The notes beneath the pieces are model-generated. The model was given only the letters and a program-made list of their open reading frames with translations. It had not been told where the DNA came from and searched no databases. Position numbers and translations under genes: made by a program. DNA of 64,000 nucleotides from Chitinophagaceae bacterium (GTDB lineage Bacteria; Bacteroidota; Bacteroidia; Chitinophagales; Chitinophagaceae): positions 62,001-126,000 of the forward strand of contig JAMLHK010000005.1 in the NCBI GenBank assembly GCA_023957155.1, read 5' to 3'. Positions 36,035 to 44,264 of this stretch are shown piece after piece; the stretch's first letter is position 1; every line of letters begins with the position of its first letter.

Positions 36035-37225
36035 ATGCAGGATATAAGAAGTAGTCTGATGCAGTTACTGGCCAAAGAAGACTGGACTACAGAGGATAGA
36101 AACCGGGTGTTAAGCTATCTGGAAAATACGGATGAAGAGGAATTGAAATCCATACTTCAGCAACAATTTGAGGAAAGCCTGGCTCATGATGCAGGAGAAA
36201 GCGCTGTACCTGATCAGCCGGAGAGGTTGTTAAGATCTATTCATAGGAGGGTCGGCATTACGCCGCAGCAGCGAAGCGCTGTGATCGTTAAGTTATTGAA
36301 GCGGGGATTAGCCGCGGCTTCGGTCGTACTTGTGGTTTTGGCGTTAAGTTATTTTATGTTCAGGGTATATGACCATCGGCAGCTTGCCGGCTTCCCCAAG
36401 AATGAGGAAGTGAAATTCCGTGATGATGTAAATCCCGGAACAGATAAGGCAACATTGATGCTTGATGACGGAGCTATTATATCGCTTGACGAGGCTGAAA
36501 ATGGAACGCTTGCGCACGAAAGCGGCGCGGTGGTGATCAAGTCGGGAGGGAAGCTGAACTATCATACTAAAGATGATGCACCCGGCAAGATAGCGTACAA
36601 TACCATTACCACGCCGCGGGGCGGACAATATATGGTTGAGTTGTCGGATGGTACGGGGGTTTGGCTGAATGCAGCTTCCTCTATAAAATTCCCCGCATCT
36701 TTTTCAGGAAAAGAAAGAGAGGTGGAAGTAACCGGTGAAGTATATTTTGAAGTAGCAAAGAACAAGGCAATGCCTTTTATTGTAAAAACGGGGGATGTGC
36801 GGGTACGGGTATTGGGTACTCATTTTAATATTATGGCATATCAGGATGAGCCGGTGTTTAAAACAACTTTATTGGAGGGAGCAGTGGAGGTATATAAAGG
36901 AGATAATGCGATAAAGTTAGCTCCGGGGGAGCAATGGCAGCTTTCACCAAACGGAACGGCCCGGGTAATAAGCGGGGTGGATGTAACAGAAGTAGTGGCA
37001 TGGAAGAACGGGTTTTTTGATTTTGAGGGATTAGATTTCGAAACGATTGCCAGGCAGTTATCCCGGTGGTATAATGTGGAAGTCGTATCCAACCGGAAAA
37101 TTGACGACCTCTTTTATGCGAAAATACCAAGAGATACTAAGTTGTCTGTAGTATTAAAAGCATTGGAATATACCGATAAAGTACATTTTCAGATAGAAGG
37201 GGCAAAAATTATTGTATTGCCGTAA
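36035..37225 (+). CDS. FecR-family anti-sigma factor (second locus)
   Basis: A 396-residue inner-membrane protein. The cytoplasmic N-domain covers ~1-85, one transmembrane helix ~90-110 (GLAAASVVLVVLALSYFMF), the periplasmic FecR domain ~185-285 (TPRGGQYMVELSDGTGVWLNA, GEVYFEV, VLGTHFNIMAY) and a DUF4974-like C-terminus ~325-396 (WYNVEVVSNR). It shares motif order with the FecR at 2258. By family it binds the sigma factor encoded upstream and receives the receptor signal. Confidence 0.92.
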   Translation: MQDIRSSLMQLLAKEDWTTEDRNRVLSYLENTDEEELKSILQQQFEESLAHDAGESAVPDQPERLLRSIHRRVGITPQQRSAVIVKLLKRGLAAASVVLVVLALSYFMFRVYDHRQLAGFPKNEEVKFRDDVNPGTDKATLMLDDGAIISLDEAENGTLAHESGAVVIKSGGKLNYHTKDDAPGKIAYNTITTPRGGQYMVELSDGTGVWLNAASSIKFPASFSGKEREVEVTGEVYFEVAKNKAMPFIVKTGDVRVRVLGTHFNIMAYQDEPVFKTTLLEGAVEVYKGDNAIKLAPGEQWQLSPNGTARVISGVDVTEVVAWKNGFFDFEGLDFETIARQLSRWYNVEVVSNRKIDDLFYAKIPRDTKLSVVLKALEYTDKVHFQIEGAKIIVLP

Positions 37226-37246
37226 AAAATAAACCGGGATTACCTT

Positions 37247-37342
37247 AAAAAAATACCGGAAGCGCTTGCAACACTTCCGGCAGGTATTGGGGTTAATCCA
37301 ACGCAAAACGACTCAATTGTTTTTTATTGTTTAACCAAAACC
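37247..37342 (-). ncRNA. predicted antisense RNA over the susC leader (second locus)
   Basis: On the minus strand, TTG (37379-37377), a 20-bp spacer and TAAATTTG (37356-37349) form a consensus Bacteroidota promoter whose -7 box ends on the A of the susC start codon. Transcription would begin near 37342. It would stop at a hairpin with perfect 7-bp arms CCGGAAG (37280-37274) / CTTCCGG (37262-37256) followed by T-A and seven T residues (37253-37247). The ~96-nt RNA would be fully complementary to the susC leader and could block its translation. Position and size match the DonS class of cis-antisense RNAs in Bacteroides PULs. No transcript data exist here; prediction only. Confidence 0.55.
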
Positions 37343-37355
37343 AAAGTACAAATTT

Positions 37356-40300
37356 ATGCGTTTAATTGATCATTGCCAATTCATACCATTGGCGCAAAAG
37401 GGTTTATATAAAACGCTTTTGATTATGAACCTGACAACTGTTTTTCTGTTTGTGCTGAGTGTAAGCGTCAGCGCAAAAGTATCCTCTCAAACGGTAAGCC
37501 TGTCTGAAACCAATGTACCTCTTGAGAAGGTATTTAAGGAAATCAACAGGCAAACCGGTTATACGTTTGTTTATACCCGGAGTCTTTTAAAGAAAAGCAG
37601 GAATATCAGCATTAACGTACAGGACATTCCTGTGGAAAGGTCGCTGGATATTTGCTTTAAAGATCAGCCCCTGACCTATACCATTCTAAACATGATGGTA
37701 GTTATCAAAGAAAGAGAAAGAGCATATACCGCTTACAACACGGAAGAAGCTGCGCAACCTGTTACGGCTGTAAACATTACCGGGAAAGTAACCGATGAAA
37801 AAGGGCTACCCCTGGAAGGCGCATCCATTTTGGTAAAAGGCACCAGTAATGGGGTAAAATCAGATGCCGGAGGTGTTTTTTCCATAGAAGCAGATCCCAA
37901 TTCAATTTTAGTTATTTCGTACATCGGGTTTGAACCCACTGAGGTTCGGGTGAATAACCGCACCGTGCTGTCTGTGCAACTGAAGCCTTCTTTTGCAACA
38001 GGAGAAGAGGTGGTAATTGGTTATAGCGTTCAAAAGAAAGTAAACCTCACCGGCGCGGTATCCAGCATCAACTTTGAGTCTAAGGAAACCGAGTCACGCC
38101 CTTTAGTAAATGTATCTTCTGCCCTTCAGGGCCTGGCGGCGGGAGCGCTGGTAGTACAGTCTACAGGTAATCCTCAAAATAATAACGCCGATATCACGAT
38201 CAGGGGGGTGGGAACCTTAAACTCAGGCTCCGAGCCGCTGGTAATTATTGACGGGCAGCCTGGCGATATGAACACCATAAACCCCATAGATGTGGCTTCT
38301 GTTTCTATATTAAAAGATGCGGCTTCCTCAGCTATATACGGGTCCCGCGCCGCTAACGGCGTTATTCTGATAACGACCAAAAGCGGTAGTAACTCTAACG
38401 GAAAGATCACGTTCAACTACAACGGGTATGCAGGCACCACAACGCCAACCAAGGTTTTCGATATTATTTCCTATACTCCTGATTATATGGAATTAGTTAA
38501 CCGGATTCAAAGAAACTCCGGTGTTGCAGAAGCCTTTACGCCTGAACGTATTGCAGAATGGGCGCAGAAGTCAAAAACAGATCCCATTCTTTATCCCAAT
38601 ACCGACTGGTATAGTGTAATCATGAAACCGAATCTCCTCACCAGCCATACCATTTCCGCCCGCGGAGGTAATGAAAAGCTTAATATATACAGTGCAGTCG
38701 GTTATCAGGACAACAACGGTGTGGTGCTGAAAACGGGGGTAAAAAGATTTAATTTCAGAAATAATTTAAGCTATAGGATTAACAACTGGCTCAAGCTTGG
38801 TAATATTATTACCGGCAATTTCCAGCAAAACCCGCCCGATATTACCAATAGCTTATTTATTGTTTATCCTAATCCCAGTATTACGCCAATATATAACGGA
38901 ATATACGGAACTGCAATGTCCGGAGGGCTTGATACCCAGGCGGGCAATCTTTTAGAAGAGATTGACTCCCAGAAAGGAGAGACCAAAAGGCAAAATTATA
39001 CCGGTAAGATATATGCCATTCTTACACCCGTTACCGGCTTGAATATTACCGGTAGCTATTTTTTGGATAAGAGCGTTTCCGATGGCTGGGGAAGCGCTGT
39101 CAGCCTGCCTCGTAAAAATTTTCAAACTGATGTTTTTTTAAGTACGGGATCGGCGTATGGCTCTGCTATTTACAGGAACTTTGGCAGGACGGACAGGAAA
39201 GTGGTAGATATTTACGCGGATTATCAAAGATCGCTCGGGTCACACGCTGTAAAGCTGCTTGCGGGCTTTAACCAGGAACAATGGGATAATACCTATTTCT
39301 CCGCCTCAAAATTAGGACTTATCAGCAATGACCTGAATACGCTGGATGCTGCGGCATTCCAGCCTCAGACTTCAGGTAGTGGTCAGTCATACAGAACGCG
39401 ATCCTATTTCGGAAGGCTGAATTACAGCTTCAACGACCGGTACCTGTTTGAAGCGAATATCCGTACAGACGGTTCATCCCGGTTCAGCCCGGAAAACCGG
39501 TGGGGAACTTTCCCTTCATTTTCTGCCGGTTGGATAGCATCGAAAGAGGAGTTTTGGGATGCGTTGGGCAAAACGGTAGATTTCTTTAAGATCCGGGCAT
39601 CATGGGGACGACTGGGTAATAACGGGATCGGGAATTATGCCTGGCAGGATGTGTATGGACCTTCTAACTACAGCTTTAATGGGGCACAGGTTCAGGGACT
39701 GGCACCCGGCTATCTCGTCAATTCAGATATTACCTGGGAAACAACGGATGTAACGAACATTGGTGTAGATATTGACCTGCTGAATAAATTTTCCGTAACG
39801 GTTGATTACTACGATAAATTTACCCACGGTATCCTTGCCGATATGCCGATACCCGGCGTTAATGGCCCGCTGGATCCCCCTTTGGTTAACGCTGCAGAAG
39901 TGCGGAACAAGGGTATTGAGGTGGATGCCAAGTTTCATGAAAGGATCGGGAAATTAAGTATTGCAGCCGGCATATTAGCTGCATATAATAACAATAAGAT
40001 CGTAAAATACAAAGGGCCGGATGTGATAGAAAATCAGGGTAGCGGAGCATCAGCCTGGGCAGAAGGAAAGCCGATCGGCATATTCTGGGTAAGAGAGGTA
40101 GATCATATCGTGCAGGACCAAAAGGAAATTGATCAGCTTGTTAATGCGGGTTATACATGGGAAGGCCCGGTACCCGGCCCCGGCGATTTTCTTTACAAGG
40201 ATGCCAATAATGATAAAATATTTCAAACGGATGAAACCGATATGGTTTTAAAGGGCAATCCGATTCCCGTATATAATTATGCGGTTAATTTAAACCTGGC

Positions 40301-40787
40301 TTATGGAGGTTTTGATTTTTATGTGATGGCCTATGGTGTTGCCAAATGGACCAAGCAGTTGGGAGGATACAGCGAGGGGCTGAATGCCATGGTAGGAGGA
40401 TATGGTTATGCCAAGAGGTGGCTGAATTCCTGGACTCCGGAAAACAAAAGCACTACCATCCCCAAGATTTATTTGAATGATGGCAGGAACAGCGGGGATA
40501 ATGATTACTTTCTGAGCCCGGGGGATTACTTCAGGATAAAAAGTATTCAGTTAGGATATACGCTTCCCCAGCATCTTGTTCGCAGAGCTAAAGTAGACCG
40601 GGTAAGGTTTTTCGTGAACTTTGAAAGTTATTTTCAATGGACAAGATACCGGGGTATGGATCCGGAAACCAATAACCTGGCAGCGGCAAATTCAGCTGAC
40701 GGAGGAGGCGCGTCTTCTTCTCCCAATTACACCAATACTTACCCGTTGTTTAAAACAGCTTCATTTGGCGTGAACGTTTCCTTTTAA
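37356..40787 (+). CDS. SusC/RagA-family TonB-dependent outer-membrane receptor (second locus)
   Basis: An 1143-residue receptor. The hydrophobic signal segment is at ~22-40 with cleavage near SAKVSS. The STN domain is at ~45-115, the carboxypeptidase-regulatory-like domain at ~137-205 (SILVKGTSNGVKSDAGGVFSI), and the plug at ~215-345 (LQGLAAGALVVQ, IRGVGTLNSGSEPLVIIDG, ILKDAASSAIYGSRAANGVI). The barrel ends in GVNVSF. ATG 37356 is kept, although 37425 would also leave a signal segment. SusD follows after 21 bp. It probably signals to FecR (36035) through STN. The substrate is not apparent. Confidence 0.95.
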   Translation: MRLIDHCQFIPLAQKGLYKTLLIMNLTTVFLFVLSVSVSAKVSSQTVSLSETNVPLEKVFKEINRQTGYTFVYTRSLLKKSRNISINVQDIPVERSLDICFKDQPLTYTILNMMVVIKERERAYTAYNTEEAAQPVTAVNITGKVTDEKGLPLEGASILVKGTSNGVKSDAGGVFSIEADPNSILVISYIGFEPTEVRVNNRTVLSVQLKPSFATGEEVVIGYSVQKKVNLTGAVSSINFESKETESRPLVNVSSALQGLAAGALVVQSTGNPQNNNADITIRGVGTLNSGSEPLVIIDGQPGDMNTINPIDVASVSILKDAASSAIYGSRAANGVILITTKSGSNSNGKITFNYNGYAGTTTPTKVFDIISYTPDYMELVNRIQRNSGVAEAFTPERIAEWAQKSKTDPILYPNTDWYSVIMKPNLLTSHTISARGGNEKLNIYSAVGYQDNNGVVLKTGVKRFNFRNNLSYRINNWLKLGNIITGNFQQNPPDITNSLFIVYPNPSITPIYNGIYGTAMSGGLDTQAGNLLEEIDSQKGETKRQNYTGKIYAILTPVTGLNITGSYFLDKSVSDGWGSAVSLPRKNFQTDVFLSTGSAYGSAIYRNFGRTDRKVVDIYADYQRSLGSHAVKLLAGFNQEQWDNTYFSASKLGLISNDLNTLDAAAFQPQTSGSGQSYRTRSYFGRLNYSFNDRYLFEANIRTDGSSRFSPENRWGTFPSFSAGWIASKEEFWDALGKTVDFFKIRASWGRLGNNGIGNYAWQDVYGPSNYSFNGAQVQGLAPGYLVNSDITWETTDVTNIGVDIDLLNKFSVTVDYYDKFTHGILADMPIPGVNGPLDPPLVNAAEVRNKGIEVDAKFHERIGKLSIAAGILAAYNNNKIVKYKGPDVIENQGSGASAWAEGKPIGIFWVREVDHIVQDQKEIDQLVNAGYTWEGPVPGPGDFLYKDANNDKIFQTDETDMVLKGNPIPVYNYAVNLNLAYGGFDFYVMAYGVAKWTKQLGGYSEGLNAMVGGYGYAKRWLNSWTPENKSTTIPKIYLNDGRNSGDNDYFLSPGDYFRIKSIQLGYTLPQHLVRRAKVDRVRFFVNFESYFQWTRYRGMDPETNNLAAANSADGGGASSSPNYTNTYPLFKTASFGVNVSF

Positions 40788-40808
40788 TCTTGATTAAATT
40801 ATTATAGT

Positions 40809-42455
40809 ATGAAAAAAATGATTTTAATTGGATTGATCCTCTCCTGTATAACGTCTTGTAATAAAGATTTTTTTGATACAAGACCACAGGCGGCAATTTC
40901 CAGCTCTATTCTCTGGAGCTCCGATTCTTATGCAGTAATGGCGGTAAATGGTATTTACGGTACCTTTTTAGGAGAGCGTTATTTTGGTGATTATACCTGG
41001 AGATATGGAATGTGGGGACCGGACGGGTTGGATTACGGAGGTAGTACGATGGAGCAGGGAAGGATGGATGCCGGCACCCGGGACATGTGGCGGAAATGGG
41101 CTTATATGTATGGACTGATCAGGCTTTGTAATGATGCGATTGTCAACATTGAAGATAACCCTAATCTTACGCCCGCAACGGCCCAGCGGTTGGTTGGTGA
41201 GGCCAAGTTCATACGCGGATTCTGTTATTTCAACTTATGGGCTTCCTTTGGAAGCATTATCATCGTAGATAAGCCCATCCCCATTGAAGAGACCTATACA
41301 TTAAAGCAAAACAGCCAGGAAGAGATAAAGCAGTTTTTGGTTAAAGATTTTACGGATGCTATAGCGGCATTACCGGTAGATTATAATGCTTCACTGTCTA
41401 ACAGGGGAAGGGCAACAAAGGGAGCCGCCCAGGCTATGCTGGGAAAAACCTACCTGTATGCCCAGGAATGGGGAAAGGCTGCGGAGGAATTGGGAAAGCT
41501 GATGCAGGCCCCGTATACTTATGGACTGCCTGCTGATTATGCCAGTGTTTTTGATCCGGATAATGAATACAACGAAGAAATTATATGGGATATGGAGTGT
41601 ATTGATTATCCCGGGTTGGGAAGTGAACAGGATTTCCGGTATGGGGGGAGGTCGCTGCCGGTATCCGGCTGGTCACAAACGGTTGCCAGCTGGGCGGTTG
41701 TAAATTCTTATACCAACCAGGACGGTTCGGCAATTGATATTTCAGACATCCCTAAAAGGGAAAATTATGCCAGCGAATATGATTACGGCTTAGTGCTGAT
41801 TCCCTGGTACCAGCAGAAGTATAAAAATGCAGATACCCGCCTGCATGATAATATTATTATGCCGGGGGATACCATATTAGGCAATGGTAACCTGCAGTAT
41901 ATGATGAAGTGGCCGTTCGGGGATCATGCAAATGACAATCCCTATCCGGCTTACCAGCTGGATAATTCCGACAAAGCCTCTTTCGGGTGGAGAAAGTTTG
42001 TTATGGACAATAAGCATGCTCACGTAAACAGGGAAGATTCACCGCTGAATATCATATTCATACGGTTTGCCGATGTGCTCCTGCAATGGGCAGAGGCTAA
42101 AAATGAAGCAGATGGCCCGTCTGCGGAGATCTTTAATGTAATCAACAAGGTCAGGGACAGGGGGCATGTTCCCCATCTTTCGGGATTAAGCAAAGATAAT
42201 TTGCGGCAGGAGATCCGCTTAGAGAGAATGCGGGAACTACCGGGTGAAGGCCAGCTGTTCTTTGATGTACGGAGATGGAAAACCGCAGCTACCACCGACC
42301 CGATATTTGGACTGAACAAGGTGGAATATGATTTCACCATGCGTCCTTATTTCACCAGTGTATTCCCTGAAAAATATTATCTGTTCCCTATTCCGCAGGA
42401 TGAAATGATCCTGAATAAGAACCTTGTACAAAATCCGGGATATAGCGGCAATTAA
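40809..42455 (+). CDS. SusD/RagB-family glycan-binding lipoprotein (second locus)
   Basis: A 548-residue lipoprotein with lipobox ITSC (Cys17). It has SusD-typical motifs LVGEAKFIRGFCYFNLWASFG and GRATKGAAQAMLGKTYLYAQEW in the TPR-like half, and ADVLLQWAEAKNEADGP, INKVRDRGHVP and EIRLERMRELPGEGQLFFDVRRWK near the C-terminus. The final FPIPQDEMILNKNLVQNPGY is typical. It pairs with the SusC 21 bp upstream. A strong hairpin follows the gene at 42493-42520. Confidence 0.95.
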   Translation: MKKMILIGLILSCITSCNKDFFDTRPQAAISSSILWSSDSYAVMAVNGIYGTFLGERYFGDYTWRYGMWGPDGLDYGGSTMEQGRMDAGTRDMWRKWAYMYGLIRLCNDAIVNIEDNPNLTPATAQRLVGEAKFIRGFCYFNLWASFGSIIIVDKPIPIEETYTLKQNSQEEIKQFLVKDFTDAIAALPVDYNASLSNRGRATKGAAQAMLGKTYLYAQEWGKAAEELGKLMQAPYTYGLPADYASVFDPDNEYNEEIIWDMECIDYPGLGSEQDFRYGGRSLPVSGWSQTVASWAVVNSYTNQDGSAIDISDIPKRENYASEYDYGLVLIPWYQQKYKNADTRLHDNIIMPGDTILGNGNLQYMMKWPFGDHANDNPYPAYQLDNSDKASFGWRKFVMDNKHAHVNREDSPLNIIFIRFADVLLQWAEAKNEADGPSAEIFNVINKVRDRGHVPHLSGLSKDNLRQEIRLERMRELPGEGQLFFDVRRWKTAATTDPIFGLNKVEYDFTMRPYFTSVFPEKYYLFPIPQDEMILNKNLVQNPGYSGN

Positions 42456-42492
42456 AACCGGCGCATAAAGATAAATTAGCGATATTGTAATT

Positions 42493-42520
42493 CAGATGAG
42501 GTCCTTCCGGGCCTCGTCTG
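42493..42520 (+). terminator. 12-bp stem hairpin after the second susCD pair
   Basis: CAGATGAGGTCC (42493-42504), loop TTCC, GGGCCTCGTCTG (42509-42520): a 12-bp stem with two G-T pairs and a tetraloop. No T-run follows, so it may protect the 3' end of susCD mRNA or cause partial termination before the next gene, not act as a classical terminator. Confidence 0.5.
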
Positions 42521-42567
42521 CATATTACGACCAGGTGGTTATTTTTTAGAAATAACGATCTGATACG

Positions 42568-42612
42568 AAACGAATTTTTATCTTAGATTAAAGTTCTGCC
42601 GTATAATGCCGG
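42568..42612 (+). repeat. 45-bp conserved intergenic sequence, copy 2
   Basis: 40 of 45 bases match 13101-13145, with a perfect 20-bp block at the left end. It contains TATCTTAG (42579-42586), a -7-like box, but no TTG at the -33 distance. It lies 51-70 bp upstream of the first dimethylformamidase-like gene and probably carries its promoter. Confidence 0.65.
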
Positions 42613-42680
42613 CGTGATCAGCGGCCTGTATTCAGGCTGATAAGATTACCGGCATTAGATATATGCACGTTGAAAATAGT

Positions 42681-44243
42681 ATGATGAAAAAGGAATCTGA
42701 TAATCTGACTCGCCGTGAATTGCTTAAAGAGGCTGCGCAAATGGGCCTGCTTGGTACAATGACCACTTCTTTGAAGGAAGCGGCTCCTTTAAATTTACCG
42801 AAGAAGGGGCTGATTGTAAACGAGAATCGGCATGAGGGGACAACGGACTGGCAATTGACTTATGTAAGATCGGAAAATTACCGCTCGGAAAGTATTGAAG
42901 GCTACTGCTCACATACAAGTGTAAGCGCCGGTGAAGTTTTAGATGTTTTTGTGAGTACGGCCTCACCTTCAAAAGTAACCATCCGGATCTATCGCATGGG
43001 ATATTATGGAGGTAAAGGCGGGCGCCATATCACTTCATTAGGACCTTTTGATGTACAACCTCAGCCTACTCCGCCGGTTGGAGAACACCGGCTCAGGGAA
43101 TGTCGCTGGAAGAGTACGGTTAAAATAAAGATCCCGAAGGAGTGGGTTAGCGGAGTATATCTCGGTAAGCTGTCCTGTGATACCCACCGTTATGAAAGCT
43201 ATATCATTTTTGTGGTAAAAGATCAACGGCAGGCTGATATCCTTGTACAGACAAGTGATAACACCTGGCAGGCATACAACAAATGGCCGGATAATTATTC
43301 TTTGTATGAGAGCGATCCTCCCCAGCGTTCCTGGAATGCCACTACATGGATAAGTTGCGACCGGCCTTATGGATGGTACCCGCAGGTGGTTGAGCAGGCG
43401 CTGTCCCAGGGTTCAGGTGAGTTTTTGTTGTGGGAATATCCTTTCTGCTTCTGGCTTGAAAAGCACGGGTATGATGTTACCTATTGCGCAAATGCGGATA
43501 CGCATACAAACGATGCAAAATTAGACCGGGTAAAATGTTTCTTTTCTGTAGGGCATGATGAATATTGGAGCATAGAGATGTATCAAAATATTCAATCTGC
43601 CATACAAAAGGGGTTAAATGTGGGGTTCCTGGCCGGTGATACCGTCACTTCGGTAGTGCCTTTACATCAAATGAATAGCGAAGGGCGTCAGCACCGGTTA
43701 ATACGTCGTACCGGAATGTTTGGCGGCATCCCGCCGGAAGACAGGAAACTATACGAAACCATGAGCTCGGGGTGGGGATACGATTTATTACATGAACACT
43801 GGGAAAAACATGGACCGGCGCAGGCCCTGTTAGTGGGCGGAAGGTCTACCTATCCCGGAAATGGTTCGGGAGACTGGATCATAACAAATGAAAAACACTG
43901 GATATTTGAGGGAACCGGGATGAAAAACGGCGACTGCGTTCCCGGGTTGGTAGGATGGGAATTTGCCTCCGATCCGCCTTTGCATGTACCGGGGTTTGAA
44001 GTGCTTGCTTCAGGCGAGGTGAGGCGGGGCGATGATTCTACTTCTTCCTGGGCGGCAACAATTTATCCCGGGCCAAAAGGAAATTGGGTTTTTAATGCGG
44101 CAACAATTTATTGGTCATTGGGATTATCTCAGCCTCCGGGCTTTAATTATCCTTTTTCTCATCTTGGACGGCCGCATGGCCCGGATGAGCGGGTTCAGAA
44201 AATTATGTCAAATTTCTTAAAGCGTTGTGGTGTTTCTATGTGA
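42681..44243 (+). CDS. N,N-dimethylformamidase-large-subunit-like secreted protein (copy 1)
   Basis: About 520 residues from ATG 42681; ATG 42663 would add six residues, but alignment with the paralogue at 46170 favours the later start. The N-terminus has a Tat-type LTRRELLKEAAQ. An N-terminal beta domain (~45-165; YVRSENYRSESIEGYCS, IRIYRMGYYGGKGG) is followed by the dimethylformamidase large-subunit C-terminal fold (~180-500) with QTSDNTWQAYNKWPDNYSLY, FSVGHDEYWS and GPKGNWVFNAATIYW. The enzyme family hydrolyses amides, but most secreted relatives are uncharacterised. In this locus an amide-linked or N-acyl sugar substrate is conceivable. Linked to SusD by 225 bp containing a hairpin and a probable promoter. 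Confidence 0.82.
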   Translation: MMKKESDNLTRRELLKEAAQMGLLGTMTTSLKEAAPLNLPKKGLIVNENRHEGTTDWQLTYVRSENYRSESIEGYCSHTSVSAGEVLDVFVSTASPSKVTIRIYRMGYYGGKGGRHITSLGPFDVQPQPTPPVGEHRLRECRWKSTVKIKIPKEWVSGVYLGKLSCDTHRYESYIIFVVKDQRQADILVQTSDNTWQAYNKWPDNYSLYESDPPQRSWNATTWISCDRPYGWYPQVVEQALSQGSGEFLLWEYPFCFWLEKHGYDVTYCANADTHTNDAKLDRVKCFFSVGHDEYWSIEMYQNIQSAIQKGLNVGFLAGDTVTSVVPLHQMNSEGRQHRLIRRTGMFGGIPPEDRKLYETMSSGWGYDLLHEHWEKHGPAQALLVGGRSTYPGNGSGDWIITNEKHWIFEGTGMKNGDCVPGLVGWEFASDPPLHVPGFEVLASGEVRRGDDSTSSWAATIYPGPKGNWVFNAATIYWSLGLSQPPGFNYPFSHLGRPHGPDERVQKIMSNFLKRCGVSM

Positions 44244-44264
44244 TCATTTTATCAACCCGTAAAT

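Noticed and set aside
37247-37280. plus-strand terminator of fecR
   Set aside because: On the plus strand the hairpin is preceded by the A-run and not followed by T residues; the orientation fits a minus-strand terminator.
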